DNA of 64,000 nt from Beta vulgaris subsp. vulgaris (taxonomy: Eukaryota; Streptophyta; Magnoliopsida; Caryophyllales; Amaranthaceae): assembly GCF_026745355.1 (NCBI RefSeq), contig NC_079210.1, forward strand, positions 23,784,268-23,848,267, read 5' to 3'. The notes under the pieces are model-generated. The model was not told where the DNA came from, did no database searches, and worked only from the letters and a program-made list of their open reading frames with translations. The position numbers and the translations under genes were made by a program. How positions within the stretch are numbered: position 1 is the first letter of the stretch; the number at the start of each line of letters is the position of its first letter. Of this stretch, positions 31,940-43,431 are shown piece by piece.

Positions 31940-33050
31940 GGATGTTGTTAGAATCGCGATCCGGATTGTAGGATCGCATGATCCTACGATCCAGATTATC
32001 CAAAACGATTCAAATCGTATCTGGAATCGTACATGCAGTAGGATCGTACAGGATCGTTGGAATCGGTAGGATCGCACGATCCCACTTTTTAACTTTGCAA
32101 ACCCACAATTTACTTTAATCAAACCCGCCACACTCAAAGCCAAAGCTGAAATTTTTATAACGAAGCCCAACGAATACCCTTGCCTTCTTTACAGCATCTC
32201 CCCCCCCCTCCACTGTCCTCTACTGCGTCTTCTCCATTCTTCACTCTCCTCTAAGGCCAGCAAATTCAAGCTCGAACAATCGAACTCAAGCTCCAGCGAA
32301 TTCAAGCTCCAATTTTCCTCCTTTGCTTCGAATTTCAGGTAAAATTTCTTTTTATTCTGGCGTTTTTTGTTCTTCACATCTAATTATAGGGTCTTAGTTC
32401 AATTTATAAAAAGTTGGGAACTTTTTTTTGTGTTTCAGATTTAGGGTCTTGAAGTGGAGTGGATTTTGATATTGTAATCTGGGGTACACTGTAAAAAACC
32501 GTGACATGTGAGTGGGAAAATTAGCTTCTGGTGCCTGTTAGTACATGTGCTGCAGAGGTACCTATTACATAACATCAGTTCATTATCGAAATTTAATTGC
32601 ATGAGTTGTTAATGTACTTATTTGTGTTACTAGTTTATGTTCATTAACAATTTAACATGTTAGTTCGGAAAGTTTACGCCTTTAGCTCGAAAATTGGCAT
32701 GGGAGGTTCTTCTTTGGGTGGGAGTGTGGAGTTGGTTGTGTCACCTGTAAGAACAGCACAGTGTGCGGCCTGTATAGTTATCTAGTTACACTTATCTTAT
32801 GACCCAAAAAGCCAAAAATTAAGCTTGCTTCTCAAAGATTATTGTGGTTTTGTGCGATCTGGTGGTATTTTAAGGCTAAAACATCACTTAGTCGGTACTC
32901 GCTCTAATGTTGAAGCTTGCTTTCAAGCCCCTGATGAAGTTAAACAAAAAATTAGAGCCTATTTACGTAAATGTGAACAAGAAAAAACTAAAGCCTATTT
33001 ATCTCATGTGATTAAAAGTATGTTTATTTGCCATTGTTTTTACTAGAAAG
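31940..33050 (+). pseudogene. hAT transposase 5' fragment with BED-type zinc finger
   Basis: At 32830-33030 the plus strand reads LLKDYCGFVRSGGILRLKHH, LVGTRSNVEACFQAPDEVKQ, KIRAYLRKCEQEK. GGI.RLK.HLVGTR.NV..C...P.EV...I is the BED zinc-finger end of plant hAT transposases. The first Cys pair is poorly kept. It is preceded at 32180-32340 by a C/T-rich leader with AAGCTCSAA-type repeats, and at 31950-32090 by repeated GGATCGYA words. No dimerisation domain or catalytic residues follow, so it is a remnant. Confidence 0.6.
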
Positions 33051-33358
33051 ACATGTAGTAGTTACGTATGAGAGGTGGTCTTCAGTAATTTGACACATAA
33101 GAAACACACTAAAAAAGTAGCATAAATAACAGTTGATCTCCTTAAAAAAAGAACCATTAACCCTTTTTTTTTTTTGACACCTAGGGTAGTTGTTATAGTC
33201 AGATAGAGCTCAACTGTTTTACTCTAGAATCACTATACCTTGAAGATCTTTCATTAATTTTTGTAGCGTAACATTTTCCCTGAAATTGGGTTTTGCATTT
33301 ACTGCTATTATATCTAAATAACAGTTGATCTCCTTATGTGTCATAATTTTTAACTCAG

Positions 33359-33780
33359 GTTGACCACATAATATGTGGCTCACTTCCTTCATCTGTAACA
33401 TGGCCTGTAACTCTTGTGGTTCGCAGAGCTGATGGAGATGAAGAGGTATGAAAGATCTCTGAATGTGTTTAGCACATAGTGTTGAAGACCCTGAAGTGTA
33501 TGAGTAACATGAGGGATATTTGGTAGGTGAAGGCTGCAGGGACTAATATAGTTGGTGTGATATTTCTGCAAGAGTTACCACACTTATCCCATCTTGGTGT
33601 CCAAGCTCGACAAGTGAGTTTTGCTATATTTTTGTTCATCTTCTATTTCATAGTAGATGTTTGAGTTTGGTAGTAACAAATACAAATATTAATTCACAGG
33701 AGAAGGTAACCTTTGTGAGCTGCGAAGATGATGATTCAGCTTCTTATATTGAGAAACTTGAGAAATATTACCCAGCCTGA
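33359..33780 (+). pseudogene. PWD: Captured fragment of a phosphoglucan, water dikinase gene (three exons)
   Basis: Exon-like blocks with proper borders: 33359-33445 (after TAACTCAG, before GTATGA) reads GSLPSSVTWPVTLVVRRADG, DEE; 33527-33613 (after TTGGTAG, before GTGAGT) reads [29 protein letters not shown]; 33700-33780 (after TTCACAG) reads EKVTFVSCEDDDSASYIEKL and ends in TGA. The two 87-bp exons are in phase. [14 protein letters not shown] is a hallmark of PWD (GWD3), the plastid enzyme that phosphorylates starch glucans. Only about 85 of more than 1,100 residues are present and introns are retained, so it was captured as DNA by the surrounding CACTA-like element. Confidence 0.75.
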
Positions 33781-34537
33781 TTATGTCTTCTGATCTGGTC
33801 ATAGAAAAGTTGTTTCATATGTTAAATTCTTGTCTATTAATGAGCTTGCTTCTCCATCAACTGAACTGATAGCACATTACGCTTGTGGCATCCACTCTGC
33901 GTCAAAAACATGGAATTTGTGCACATGAATTGGAAGAAATGGGCCTAGGCGTTCTATTTTTTCTTTATAACTTAGTTGAATTTTTGGAATCTTCTAACAT
34001 TATATTATTATGTATGTGATTTTGTAGTGAATGATATTGAATGAATGACGAGGTATTCTAATTTTAAAGTCATTTGAATTATCTCAATACAAGTGTCTAG
34101 ATCTTCTATATGTAAATTACTTGTAGATTATGGACACATGGAGCAGGTAAAACGGATTCGGAAGCCACATGTTTAATATTGAAATATTGCCGTTTTTTTT
34201 TTTGTAAAAAAAAAGGTTAAAGAGACCACCTTTTCCTTTCAGGTGGTTTTTTCGGGAATGATTAAAAAAACCACCTACATATTAAAAATGATTTCTTTGT
34301 AAGATAAAAAAGACCACCTATCTTTAAAATGTGGTGCCTTATCCTTCTTCTTTTTTTCCTATTTAAATTCATAAATAACCACTTATTTTAAGGAAGTGGT
34401 CTCTTCTATCAAATTAAGAAACCACCTGCAATAAGTGGTTATTTATCCTAAGAGACCAGTGAGCTAAAGACCACCTCTCATGTGGTGGTCTCTAAATGAG
34501 ATTTTAGGGGGTCTCTTTAGGCTTTTTTGTAGTAGTG

Positions 34538-35550
34538 GGCCTGCTAATGATGCATGAATGTTTTTCTTCCCTGCTAACTGCTTATAATTCTTGCCTGCAA
34601 AGTGTATATTTACATGCCTTTGTTTTTGTTTACCTCATGATTTCTTGTGGGAACACGTTAGAGAGAGTGCTAAACCATTATGGTTTATTTGTTGTAGATC
34701 CCTAACCATGTCTGCCAGACAAGTTAATAGAATTGTCAGGCAAGTTAATAGAGTAGGGAGCCATCATAACCCAATTATATTGAGTGATGATGAGAATGTT
34801 CGATGTCATGAGCCTCGAAGTTATAGTTACATTAGCCTGGAGATCAGTATGCATTATGGTTAAAAGTAGGCATCCCTGTTAGTGATATATGAAATAATTC
34901 AAGAGTTTGATTGTACTAGAGTGCAAACCTGAAAGGACATCTACAATATTATTTGGAGACCCTATTTGAGCGATGTGAATGTTTTAGAGATGGATGAAAA
35001 TGGACATCAACCCAAAAGGATTTGAAGATCTACTAGATCTAGGAATTCAGATTATTATTGTTAATAAAATTCTTATAGTGAAGACTATGGAGACTTTGAA
35101 GATGAAATGTTTACTCCGTATAAAGGAAACAAGGATGAGAATGATGGTGTAATTCCATAGAGTATTTATTTATGGTTTGAGATTAGTTGTTGGAAAGTAG
35201 TCAAGCTATAATGGTTTAAATTTCCTTATTCTGATATTGTTGAGGAATAAGTTGGTTATTTTGGATTGGAAAAAAATATTCTTGTTATCGATTGAGGAAT
35301 AAAAGCTATTATTTATTTATATGAGTGAGTACGAATTTGTTCTGGGCACGTGATGGGAAAATTTTTATTATTTTATTATCTTTCATTATGTGATTATATT
35401 CCTGCTTGCTTGTTTCTACTTGCACGTTGATGTGAATATATTTCACATAGTTGATTGTGTGATTATTAGAGAACACTTCATGTCGGAACTTAGTGGAATT
35501 GTTTGTTGATGCGATCTTTATGGTCAAATCAAATGTTACCTTTGTAGGAA
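34538..35550 (+). other. Tekay leader after the CACTA insertion
   Basis: A short frame starts at ATG 34709 (MSARQVNRIVRQVNRVGSHH, then NPIILSDDENV). It may be a small leader ORF or the N-terminus of gag, followed by acidic remnants (DYGDFEDEMF-like) near 35090. Stops separate it from the main gag. I see no host gene. Confidence 0.4.
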
Positions 35551-37013
35551 ATGGCAAGTAAGTCTGAATCGAAACGAAAGTAGAGTTACGTTAAATTTCA
35601 GTTGCAAAGTAGAGTGTCAATCAATAATGATGCCTTAGCTTCTGTTATCCGCCTATTGGCAAAGAATTGCACTCGAAAAGTTGAGTGTCCCGATTCTGCC
35701 GGGACATGTTGGAGAGACTAGCTAAGAATAAACTGTCGTACCTCAAGGGGTAAGCTGACCATATCCTCTTAGAGAGTCGGATTAGGGCGTTTGAAAAGAT
35801 TTTTGGGGCTGTGAACTGTCCTGAGAGTGTGAAAGTAGGTCAAGTTATATTGTATCTGAAAGATGAGACTGACTTATAGTAGAAAGAGAATGAGACTAGA
35901 CTCGGTATTATGAAAGAGTTTATTTGGGAATCTTTTATTGTTGCTTTAAGAGAAATGTTTTACCCTGCTTTTATGAGGAAACTAAAGGCCTAAGAGTTTG
36001 TCAATCTTAGGATGGAGAGCATGACCATCTCTAAGTATTATAGCAAGTTCATAGTGTTGTCTAGGTTTGCACCTGAGGTGGTAGCTACTGAGGAGCTTAA
36101 GGCTCAGAGGTTCGAACAGGGGTTGACTAATGAAATCCAGCTGTGAATAGGGGGTGAGACCTTTACATCGTTAGACGTGGTGTATGCGAGAGCTTCACAT
36201 ATTTATGGATTGCAATCCAGGAGGGACAAGAAGAATGGGATAGTTGGTGAAAAGAGAAAAGAGGTTAGTACTGGGGGAAACCAAGGTAACTTTAAGAAAA
36301 ACCGGAATGGAAATGGGAACTTTCAAGGAAGGAGCAACCAGGATAACCGTAGTCAGGGTAAACATGAGAGGGTTCACAATTGCAAGTTGTGTGACAAAAA
36401 CCATCTTGGGAGAGACTGTAAGGGAGAGCCAGTGGCCTGCCATTATTGTCAAAAGAAGGGCCACAGGGAGTATGAGTGTTACGCTAAGCACGGAAAATGT
36501 ATGAAGACTCAGGGAAACAGTAATCAGGCTAGACCAGGGTCAAATCAGATAGGGAACCAGGGTCCTAAGCCTGGAGGTCAGAATAACCAAGGAAACCATA
36601 GTAGGCCTACTGCTAATGAAAATCCTACCCATAACAAACCTGCGGGAAAAGTGTTCGTGATGAGTCATAGCGAAGCAGAGAGATCCGCGGATGTGGTAAC
36701 TGGTAATTTCTCTATTAATTCAGTTTTCGTTAAAACGTTATTTGATTCGGGGGCGACCTATTCTTTTATTTCGTTTTCTGTTCTAAAGAGTCTGGGATTA
36801 GTAGAGTATGAGTTAATTGACTTGTCTGTTAGTATTCCTACTGGGGAAGTCGTTAAGTGTACTAAGTTGTTCAAGAACTTACCTTTGAAGATAGGAGGGA
36901 GTGTCTTTCCATCCGATTTAATCGAGTTTAACTTAGGAGATTTAGATGTGATTCTTGGGATGAACTGGTTGAGTCATTACAAGGCCAGGATCGATTGTGA
37001 AGTTCAAAAGTAG
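35551..37013 (+). pseudogene. Tekay-like gag and protease
   Basis: The gag core is readable through several stops: SRIRAFEKIFGAVNCPESVK, VGQVILYLKDETDL, two adjacent TAG codons where Trp-Trp is expected, FYPAFMRKLKA, stop, EFVNLRMESMTISKYYSKFI. From 36177 the frame is open to 37013 and carries two zinc knuckles, CKLCDKNHLGRDC (one residue short) and CHYCQKKGHREYEC, a Gly/Asn/Gln-rich stretch, then the aspartic protease with TLFDSGATYSFIS (DSG active site) and VILGMNWLSHYKARIDC. A frameshift at the end separates it from RT. Confidence 0.87.
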
Positions 37014-38390
37014 AGTGTTGAGAAACCCTTCGGGAAAATTGACCTCATATAGACGATTTAGGAAACCTAAGAACTTTGGAGTGATCTCTGCTATGCAAGT
37101 GCAGAAGTTGATGAGAAAGGGCTGTGAGCTGTTTTTTCTGTAGCGTGCAAGATGTGAGTAAGGAAGCTGAGTTGAAACTTGAGGATGTTCCGATAGTGAA
37201 TGAGTTTATGGACGTATTTCCGAGTGAAATTTCAGGTATGCCGCCTGCAAGAGCTGTTGAGTTTACCATAGACTTAGTTCCTGGAACTGCACCTATATCT
37301 AAGGCACCTTATAGAATGGCACCTCCTGAGATGAGTGAGTTAAAGACACAATTGCAAGAACTTTTGGATAAGGGTTATATCAGACCTAGTGCATCGCCTT
37401 GGGGAGCTCCTGTTTTGTTCGTGAAGAAAAAGGATGGGAGTATGAGATTATGTATAGACTATAGGGAGTTGAACAATGTTACCATCAAAAACAAGTACCC
37501 TTTGCCTAGAATAGATGACCTATTCGATCAACTGAATGGAGCGAGTGTGTTCTCGAAGATTGACTTACGTTCAGGATATCATCAATTGAGGGTAGCCGAT
37601 AAGGATGTACCTAAGACTGCCTTTAGAACGCGTTATGGTCACTACGAGTTCACTGTAATGCCATTTGGGTTAACAAATGCTCCTGCTATATTTATGGACT
37701 TGATGAATAGAACTTTCATGAGTTTTTGATAAGTTCGTAGTGGTTTTCATTGATGACATTTTGATATATTCGAGGAATGAAACCGAGCATGATGAACATT
37801 TGAGGATTATCTTGGAAACTTGAGAAGAACCAACTATATGCCAAGTTCTCTAAGTGTGAGTTTCGTTTGGAGAAAGTAGCATTCTTGGGTCATTTTGTGT
37901 CTAAGGAAGGAGTCTCAGTAGATCCTGCTAAGATTCAAGCTGTGAGTGAGTGGCCAACTCCAAAGAGTGTGTCTGACATTAGGAGTTTCTTGGGTTTAGC
38001 TGGCTATTATAGGAGATTTGTGAGAGATTTCTCGAAGATAGCAAGACCTATGACTAATTTGATGAAAAAGGAGTCCAAGTTTGAGTGGAATGAGAAGTGT
38101 GAGGAAGCTTTCAGATCTTGAAGGATCGTTTAACCACTGCACCTGTTTTAACCCTACCTGATGGGAATGAGGGATTTGAGGTCTATAGTGATGCTTCGAA
38201 AAATGGTTTGGGTTGTGTGTTGCAACAGAATGGTAAGGTAATAGCTTATGCGTCGCGTCAATTGAAACCTTATGAGGCTAATTACCCTACCCATGATCTA
38301 GAGTTAGCTGCCATAGTGTTTGCATTGAAGATTTGGAGACATTATCTTTATGGAGCAACTTGCAAGATATTTACAGACCATAAGAGTTGA
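37014..38390 (+). pseudogene. Tekay-like reverse transcriptase and RNase H
   Basis: After a frameshift the polyprotein resumes ([20 protein letters not shown]). [76 protein letters not shown], then a frameshift at 37727 and the catalytic [13 protein letters not shown] at 37740. The 37867-38121 frame adds [18 protein letters not shown] and the connection domain. A one-base shift at 38117 leads to RNase [46 protein letters not shown], then another shift. Four breaks; the polymerase is dead. Confidence 0.88.
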
Positions 38391-38439
38391 AGTACATATT
38401 TACCCAAAAAGACTTGAATATGAGGCAAAGAAGATGGCT

Positions 38440-40077
38440 AGAGTTGATTAAGGATTATGATCTAGAATCCAGTATCATGAGGGGAAAGCAAATGTGGTGC
38501 TGACGCCTTGAGTCGAAAATCGAGTCATAGCTTGAGTGCTTTGATAGTCCCTGAGGAGTTGTGTAGAGATATGCAAAGGTTGAGCCTAGAAATTTTAAAT
38601 CCTGGGGAAAGTGAGGCTAGACTTAGTAATCTTTCTTTGGGAGTGTCAGTTTTCGATGAGATTATTGAGGGTCAAGTCGGGGATGAGCATCTAGACAAGA
38701 TTAAGGAGAAAATGAAGCAAGGTAAGGAAGTAGACTTCAAGATTCATGATGATGGGAGTCTAAGGTTTAAAGGGAGGTGGTGTGTACCACAGAAGTGCAA
38801 TGATCTTAAGAGACGTCTTATGGACGAGGGGCACAAACTCCATATTCTGTGCACCCTGGGGGTGACAAGCTGTATAAAGACCTTAAGGTGATCTATTGGT
38901 GGCCGAACATGAAGCGAGAGGTAGCTGAGTATGTGTCTAAGTGTCTAACCTGTCAGAAAGTGAAGATAGACCATAAGAGACCCATGGGGAAAGTTCAATC
39001 GTTAGAGGTTCCTGGATGGAAGTGGGATTCATTTCTATGGACTTTGTGACTGCCTTACCCAAGTCGAGGAGTGGAAATGATACCATTTGGGTTATAGTGG
39101 ATAGACTGACCAAGTCCGCCGTGTTCATACCTATTAAGGAGACATGGAAGAAGAAGCAACTCGCTGCAACCTATATCAAGCATGTAGTGAGTTGCATGGA
39201 GTTCCAAAGGACATTATCTTCGGATCGTGACTCTAGATTTCTATCTAAGTTTTGGAAAAAGGTCCAATAAACCTTGGGACAACATTAAAGATGAGTACCG
39301 CCTTTCACCCTGCGACCGATGGTCAGACTGAGAGGACTAATCAAACTATGGAGGATATGTTCGAGCTTGTGCTATAGATTTTCAAGGAGTTGGGAGGACC
39401 AATTAGATTTGATTGAGTTTCTTACAACAATAGTTACCATGCGAGTATAAAGATGGCACCTTTTGAGCGTTATATGGACGGAAGTGTAGAAGTCCCATTT
39501 GCTGGAATGACTTTAGTGAAAATAGTTTTGGGGACTGAATTATTGAGGAGACCGTCAAGAATGCAGATTGATTCAGGCACGAATTCAAGCTGCGCAAGAT
39601 AGGCAGAAGAGTTATGCAATGAGTTCGCTGTAGGTGATAAAGTATTCCTGAAAGTATCACCCACTAAAGGCGTTATGAGATTTGGGAAAAAGGGCAAGCT
39701 AGTGCTAAATATGTAGGCCCATATGAGATTTTGGAGCGCATTGGGAAAGTAGCTTATAGATTGGCATTGCCAATGGAGTTTGAAAAGATGCATGATGTTT
39801 TCATATATCCCAACTTGAAGCGCTATATCCCTGATGAGCGCCATGTGTTAGAGCCTGAAGATTCAGATAGATAGTAGCCTCACATATGAGGAAAGACCTG
39901 TCAAGATTCTCGACAGGAAAGTGCGTAGTAGCGAACAAGGATGTTCATATTGTCAAAGTTCTTTGGTCTAACCACGAGTCAGAAGAGGCAACGTGGGAAG
40001 CCGAAGAGGATATGAAGAAAAAGTATCCAGACCTATTCCTTGAGGTGAGTTACGAGGGCGTAACTCGTTTTCTTTAA
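38440..40077 (+). pseudogene. Tekay-like integrase with chromodomain
   Basis: Readable parts: ADALSRKS linker (38508), H/C zinc finger HPGGDKLYKDL with KCLTCQKVKIDH (38850-38975), catalytic core ISMDFVTALPKSRSGNDTIW, VIVDRLTKSAVFIPI, SSDRDSRF, then after a stop FHPATDGQTERTNQTMEDM. The C-terminal part gives GPYEILERIGKVAYRLALP and DVFIYPNLKRYIPDE. The chromodomain is in 39930-40040: VHIVKVLWSNHESEEATWEA, EEDMKKKYPDLF, which would guide insertion into chromatin. At least five frameshifts or stops break it. Confidence 0.87.
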
Positions 40078-40087
40078 GGGGGGTAGA
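40076..40087 (+). other. First polypurine-tract copy (Tekay)
   Basis: AAGGGGGGTAGA directly after the chromodomain stop, 282 bp before the 3' LTR. It is identical to the tract next to the LTR. Confidence 0.6.
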
Positions 40088-40344
40088 ATGCGATAAATTT
40101 CGCGCTTTTGCTATTTTTATGAGATTTTCATGCATATGTATGCCTATGTTGGGCAATTTGCACATGTTAGTGCAAAAGAAGTAGAGTCTCCGCATAAGAA
40201 AAGTGTTCATAAGTAACACAAGTGTTTTAAAAATGGGAAAGTGCACGAGAGGCACTACCTTTTCTCCAAAAGTTTTCGAAATGTTAGTTCAAACTTTTGA
40301 AAGTACGAGGGTTTTGTGTTAAGTTTCGGGACGAAACTTCTTTT

Positions 40345-40357
40345 AAGGGGGGTAGAC
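40345..40357 (+). other. Polypurine tract next to the Tekay 3' LTR
   Basis: AAGGGGGGTAGAC abuts the LTR start TGTAATCCCC at 40358, the position from which plus-strand DNA synthesis is primed. Confidence 0.85.
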
Positions 40358-42816
40358 TGTAATCCCCCACAATTTTAAAGGATTTTCATAAATATATTAA
40401 AGTATTTATGTAGTTATATTTAAATCCAAATGAGTTTGGAAAATGATTTGATTTTAAAAAGGGTTGACTATTTTAAAAGTCAACTAAAAATATTTTTCAT
40501 AGCTTAATAAATTTGTAATATTTTAATTAAGCATGTTTTAATAAGAGTTTAATTATTAAAAGCATATTTGAAAAGAAAGTTAATGGAATCGAAAGCCCAA
40601 AAGTAATAAAAAGGGAAAGGATATTTGATGACTAAAGTCCTAAAAGCCCATCTTGATTAGTCATCAAAGTTTTAATTATTGAAATCTCTTTTCCTAAGCC
40701 CAAAGGATTAGCCTATTTAAATATCCTAAAAACCCAAATATTTTACCCTACACTTATTTCTCTTCCTCCCTTGCACGTGAACTTTCTTTCTCTCTCACCG
40801 CTTTTCTCTCTCCTCTTCCTTTGTGCGTGAGTTTCATATTTTTCTCTCAAAGATTGTTTCTTCTTCGCTAAGTAACGTTTCTTGTTGAACAAGAAACGTC
40901 ACAAACTTTTTGAACCAAGAAAGCTGCTGCCGCCGCCCCTTGCTGCTGTCACAGCCTGCCGGTGCCCTTCCTTCCTCTTGTTTTGGTTGTTTTTCTTTTC
41001 TTCTCCTCTAAGATTCCATTAAAGTATTAATTTTTATTATTTTATTTTTATTAGCATGTTTATGATTTAAATTATTATTTTATATGAAAATATATTTCGG
41101 TTGTCATATATGAAAAATAATAAATTTCAGATTTATTATTTTCAGTTTTTATTATGAAAGATATGTTTTAGGGTTTTAATCACTAGAAACTATATATTTA
41201 AAGTATAAATATGAGTTTGGTTAGCATATGATTTTATATGTATTAAATATTTTCAGAAGTTTATAAATTTTATAAGTGCTGGAATTCAGAAAGTATGATT
41301 TTAAGGTTTTTAATGATTTTTAATCACTAGAATAGTTGTACTATACTAGGGATTAAAAATAACGAAAGTTTAATACATAAAAACGATTTTAAAGACGTTT
41401 AAAAGGGTTTGGGACTTTTTAAAGTTGCTGTAATTTTTAGTTCAAGTATTTATTTATTATTTTATTTTCTAGGCGGAGAATTCATAGTAGGGAACTTTTA
41501 GAGCGTAAAAGTGGCCTACGATTCGTTTAACAAGGTACGTACATAGTCTACGTGCTATATGATTTAGAAACATGCTTTAGGGATTTTTATTTAAGTATCA
41601 TGTATAGGACTTGTTGTTCTATATATGATTTACTGAATTGTTTTACATGTTATTTGCCTATGTGCTACATGTAAACTAGAAGATTTTATGAGTATGTTTG
41701 TATGGAAGTTTGATGCAAGCAGATAAGTCAGTTATGTATTAATTCGTGAGTGAATTAATGTAAGTAAGTTGAATCATGTGTTACATAGATTCTGAGTATT
41801 TTATTTATCTTATAAGAACCGCGGATCTTATTTGGTAAGTATGAGTTATATATATATAAAGATACAGTTTACTGTTGGCTAGGTTCAACAGGCAAGTTAG
41901 TAAAGAATAAAAGAAGTTAAAGGAGTCTTGGATGATAAGTTGTGAACACTTGTTAATTCTAAGATAAAAAGGAGTTTTGTGATGTTTATGTGATTATTAG
42001 TTATATGTGTTATGTGCTTGGTTGGTGTCAACACAAGTATTAAAATGAATGCAACGTAAAGTGAAACGAGAGTAGGTTATAGACTTTAGACTGGTGCACG
42101 TCTAGAGTTGGACACTAAGGGTTGGGATACATAGTCGCCGTGATATGTATTTTCTAGGATTGGATTGATCACCTTTCCTTTTAGCTCAAAGGTTCTCGAT
42201 ATCGCAGGTCAATTTGGAATATGTGTAGCTCCATATCTCCTACTTCAGTATAGACAACTCGTCCCATAACTATTCCATTAAAGAAGAAATAAAAGTTTGG
42301 TCTAGTTCAGTAGGAGTCGTCTGCAGATTGTTATATTTTTATTATTATCTATTCCTGCAAGTTATGTTTTTCTAGTATCATGTTTAGGGTTATGTATGTC
42401 TGATATGTAGTACTCAGCTTTGCTGATTACGTGCTTGTCTGTGTTTGTGATCATGGCTTTGCCTATTGATCCTGTGGTGATCCTTCGGGGAAGCAGAATC
42501 AAGACATCATTGACATTACAGGTTCGATGATGCATATCATTGGGAAATCTGGAATGGAGAGGCTCTTGTGACATTAGTTTTATTTAAGTTGTTTTCTAGG
42601 AGTTTATATTTTCAGACAATAGTTTAAGTTGGTGTGTTTAATTCTGACATTGTCAGTTGGTTTCATAAGTTTTAATAAAGTTGATTTTTAATAAGTTTTC
42701 CGCTGCAAAATTCTGAGTAAGCCGAAACGTTATCACACGGGCGATAATGCCTGGGTAATTCTCTAAGGTTTATTATAAAGTTATTTCTAGAAAAAGAGAA
42801 TTATCGGGGTGTTACA
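40358..42816 (+). repeat. 3' LTR of the Tekay-like element (2459 bp)
   Basis: TGTAATCCCC start and GGGGTGTTACA end, collinear with the 5' LTR over its whole length but 49 bp shorter. Most differences are single-base losses in doubled or short-run letters (for example TTTAAATAGGG to TTTAAAAAGGG, CTCTCTCCTCCC to CTCTTCCTCCC). Confidence 0.93.
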
Positions 42817-43308
42817 TACATACACCCCCCACTTGAGGAAAACAATACCCTCGTTGCGTCTAAGAACTCCATATATTAAGCAAAAACAACTTGTGGGTCG
42901 CCCCAGCCTAAAAACTAATCACATAATCGATTCCAGTCGCCGATATAACCCCAGTATCCTCCCCCCCATTAGGTGATTAACCTTGGATTAATTATCCACA
43001 CAATCAGCACACAGTCGTAGGGTTGTCCTGATCTATTTGTAACACTCGACCCATCCGAAGTCGAGTCTATCGTCATTAATGCGCAACTGTCCTGAATAAC
43101 CAACACAAGTTCTTGTGATGGGTTTTGTCCTCATTTATGCGTACCCTGAGAAACCTTCAAGAAGATCACCCATCCCAATAATACTCCGAGTCAATTATGC
43201 TTAACCGTGGAATAACTAAGGAATTGAACTCCCTAGAAAATAGATGCATCTTGTTGCAAAAAATGACCTGCTAAATCCTTTAAAGCAATCATGCGGAATA
43301 GACGACGG
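42817..43308 (-). mobile_element. Cassandra-type TRIM: internal region and right (5') LTR
   Basis: The right LTR starts TGTAACACTCGACCC at 43038 and parallels the left LTR (TGCATCTTGTTG.AAAA, CAATCATG near the end) to about 43308, where its terminus is lost. Positions 43154-43213 are again antisense 5S-like. Just inside it, CCTGATCTATT is a decayed initiator tRNA-Met primer-binding site in reverse, and at 42822 ACACCCCCCACTTGAGG is a polypurine tract in reverse. So the TRIM is on the minus strand, with an internal region of only about 215 bp and no coding. Confidence 0.78.
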
Positions 43309-43431
43309 ATTTAGGCAAGCTGATATTGCAAACAACAAATTAAATAGGTGCATCGTCATACTAAACATCAGTAAACCAATAAGTGTTGTTATGGTATTGT
43401 TCAAGTTGTGCTATTCACATCATACTTTGAG

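Larger units (their letters stand above)
30100..34537. mobile_element. CACTA-like transposon inserted in the Tekay leader (gene-carrying)
   Basis: The right end reads GGCTTTTTTGTAGTAGTG at 34520-34537, the reverse of a CACTACTACAAAAAAGCC terminus. Next to it are repeated subterminal words (GAGACCACC, GGTGGTCTCT, AACCACTTATT) between 34210 and 34520, in both orientations. Matching words GACCACTTT and GGTGGTCTCTTA occur near 30150-30180 at the left end. The left terminus is degraded (TATATAAAAACCTATTTTC at 30100) and no 3-bp target duplication can be fixed. No CACTA transposase is seen; the interior carries foreign fragments (hAT, PWD). Confidence 0.68.
27041..42816 (+). mobile_element. Complete Tekay-like chromovirus (Ty3/Gypsy), 15.8 kb
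   Basis: Two LTRs of about 2.5 kb (27041-29548, 40358-42816), each TGTAATCCCC..GGGGTGTTACA, with a perfect 5-bp target duplication TACAT (27036-27040, 42817-42821). Inside: primer-binding site, leader with a CACTA insertion, gag with two zinc knuckles, protease, RT-RNase H, integrase, chromodomain, polypurine tract. Long LTRs, the chromodomain and RT sequence fit Tekay/Del; the clade name is inference. Multiple stops and frameshifts disable all ORFs. Confidence 0.92.
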
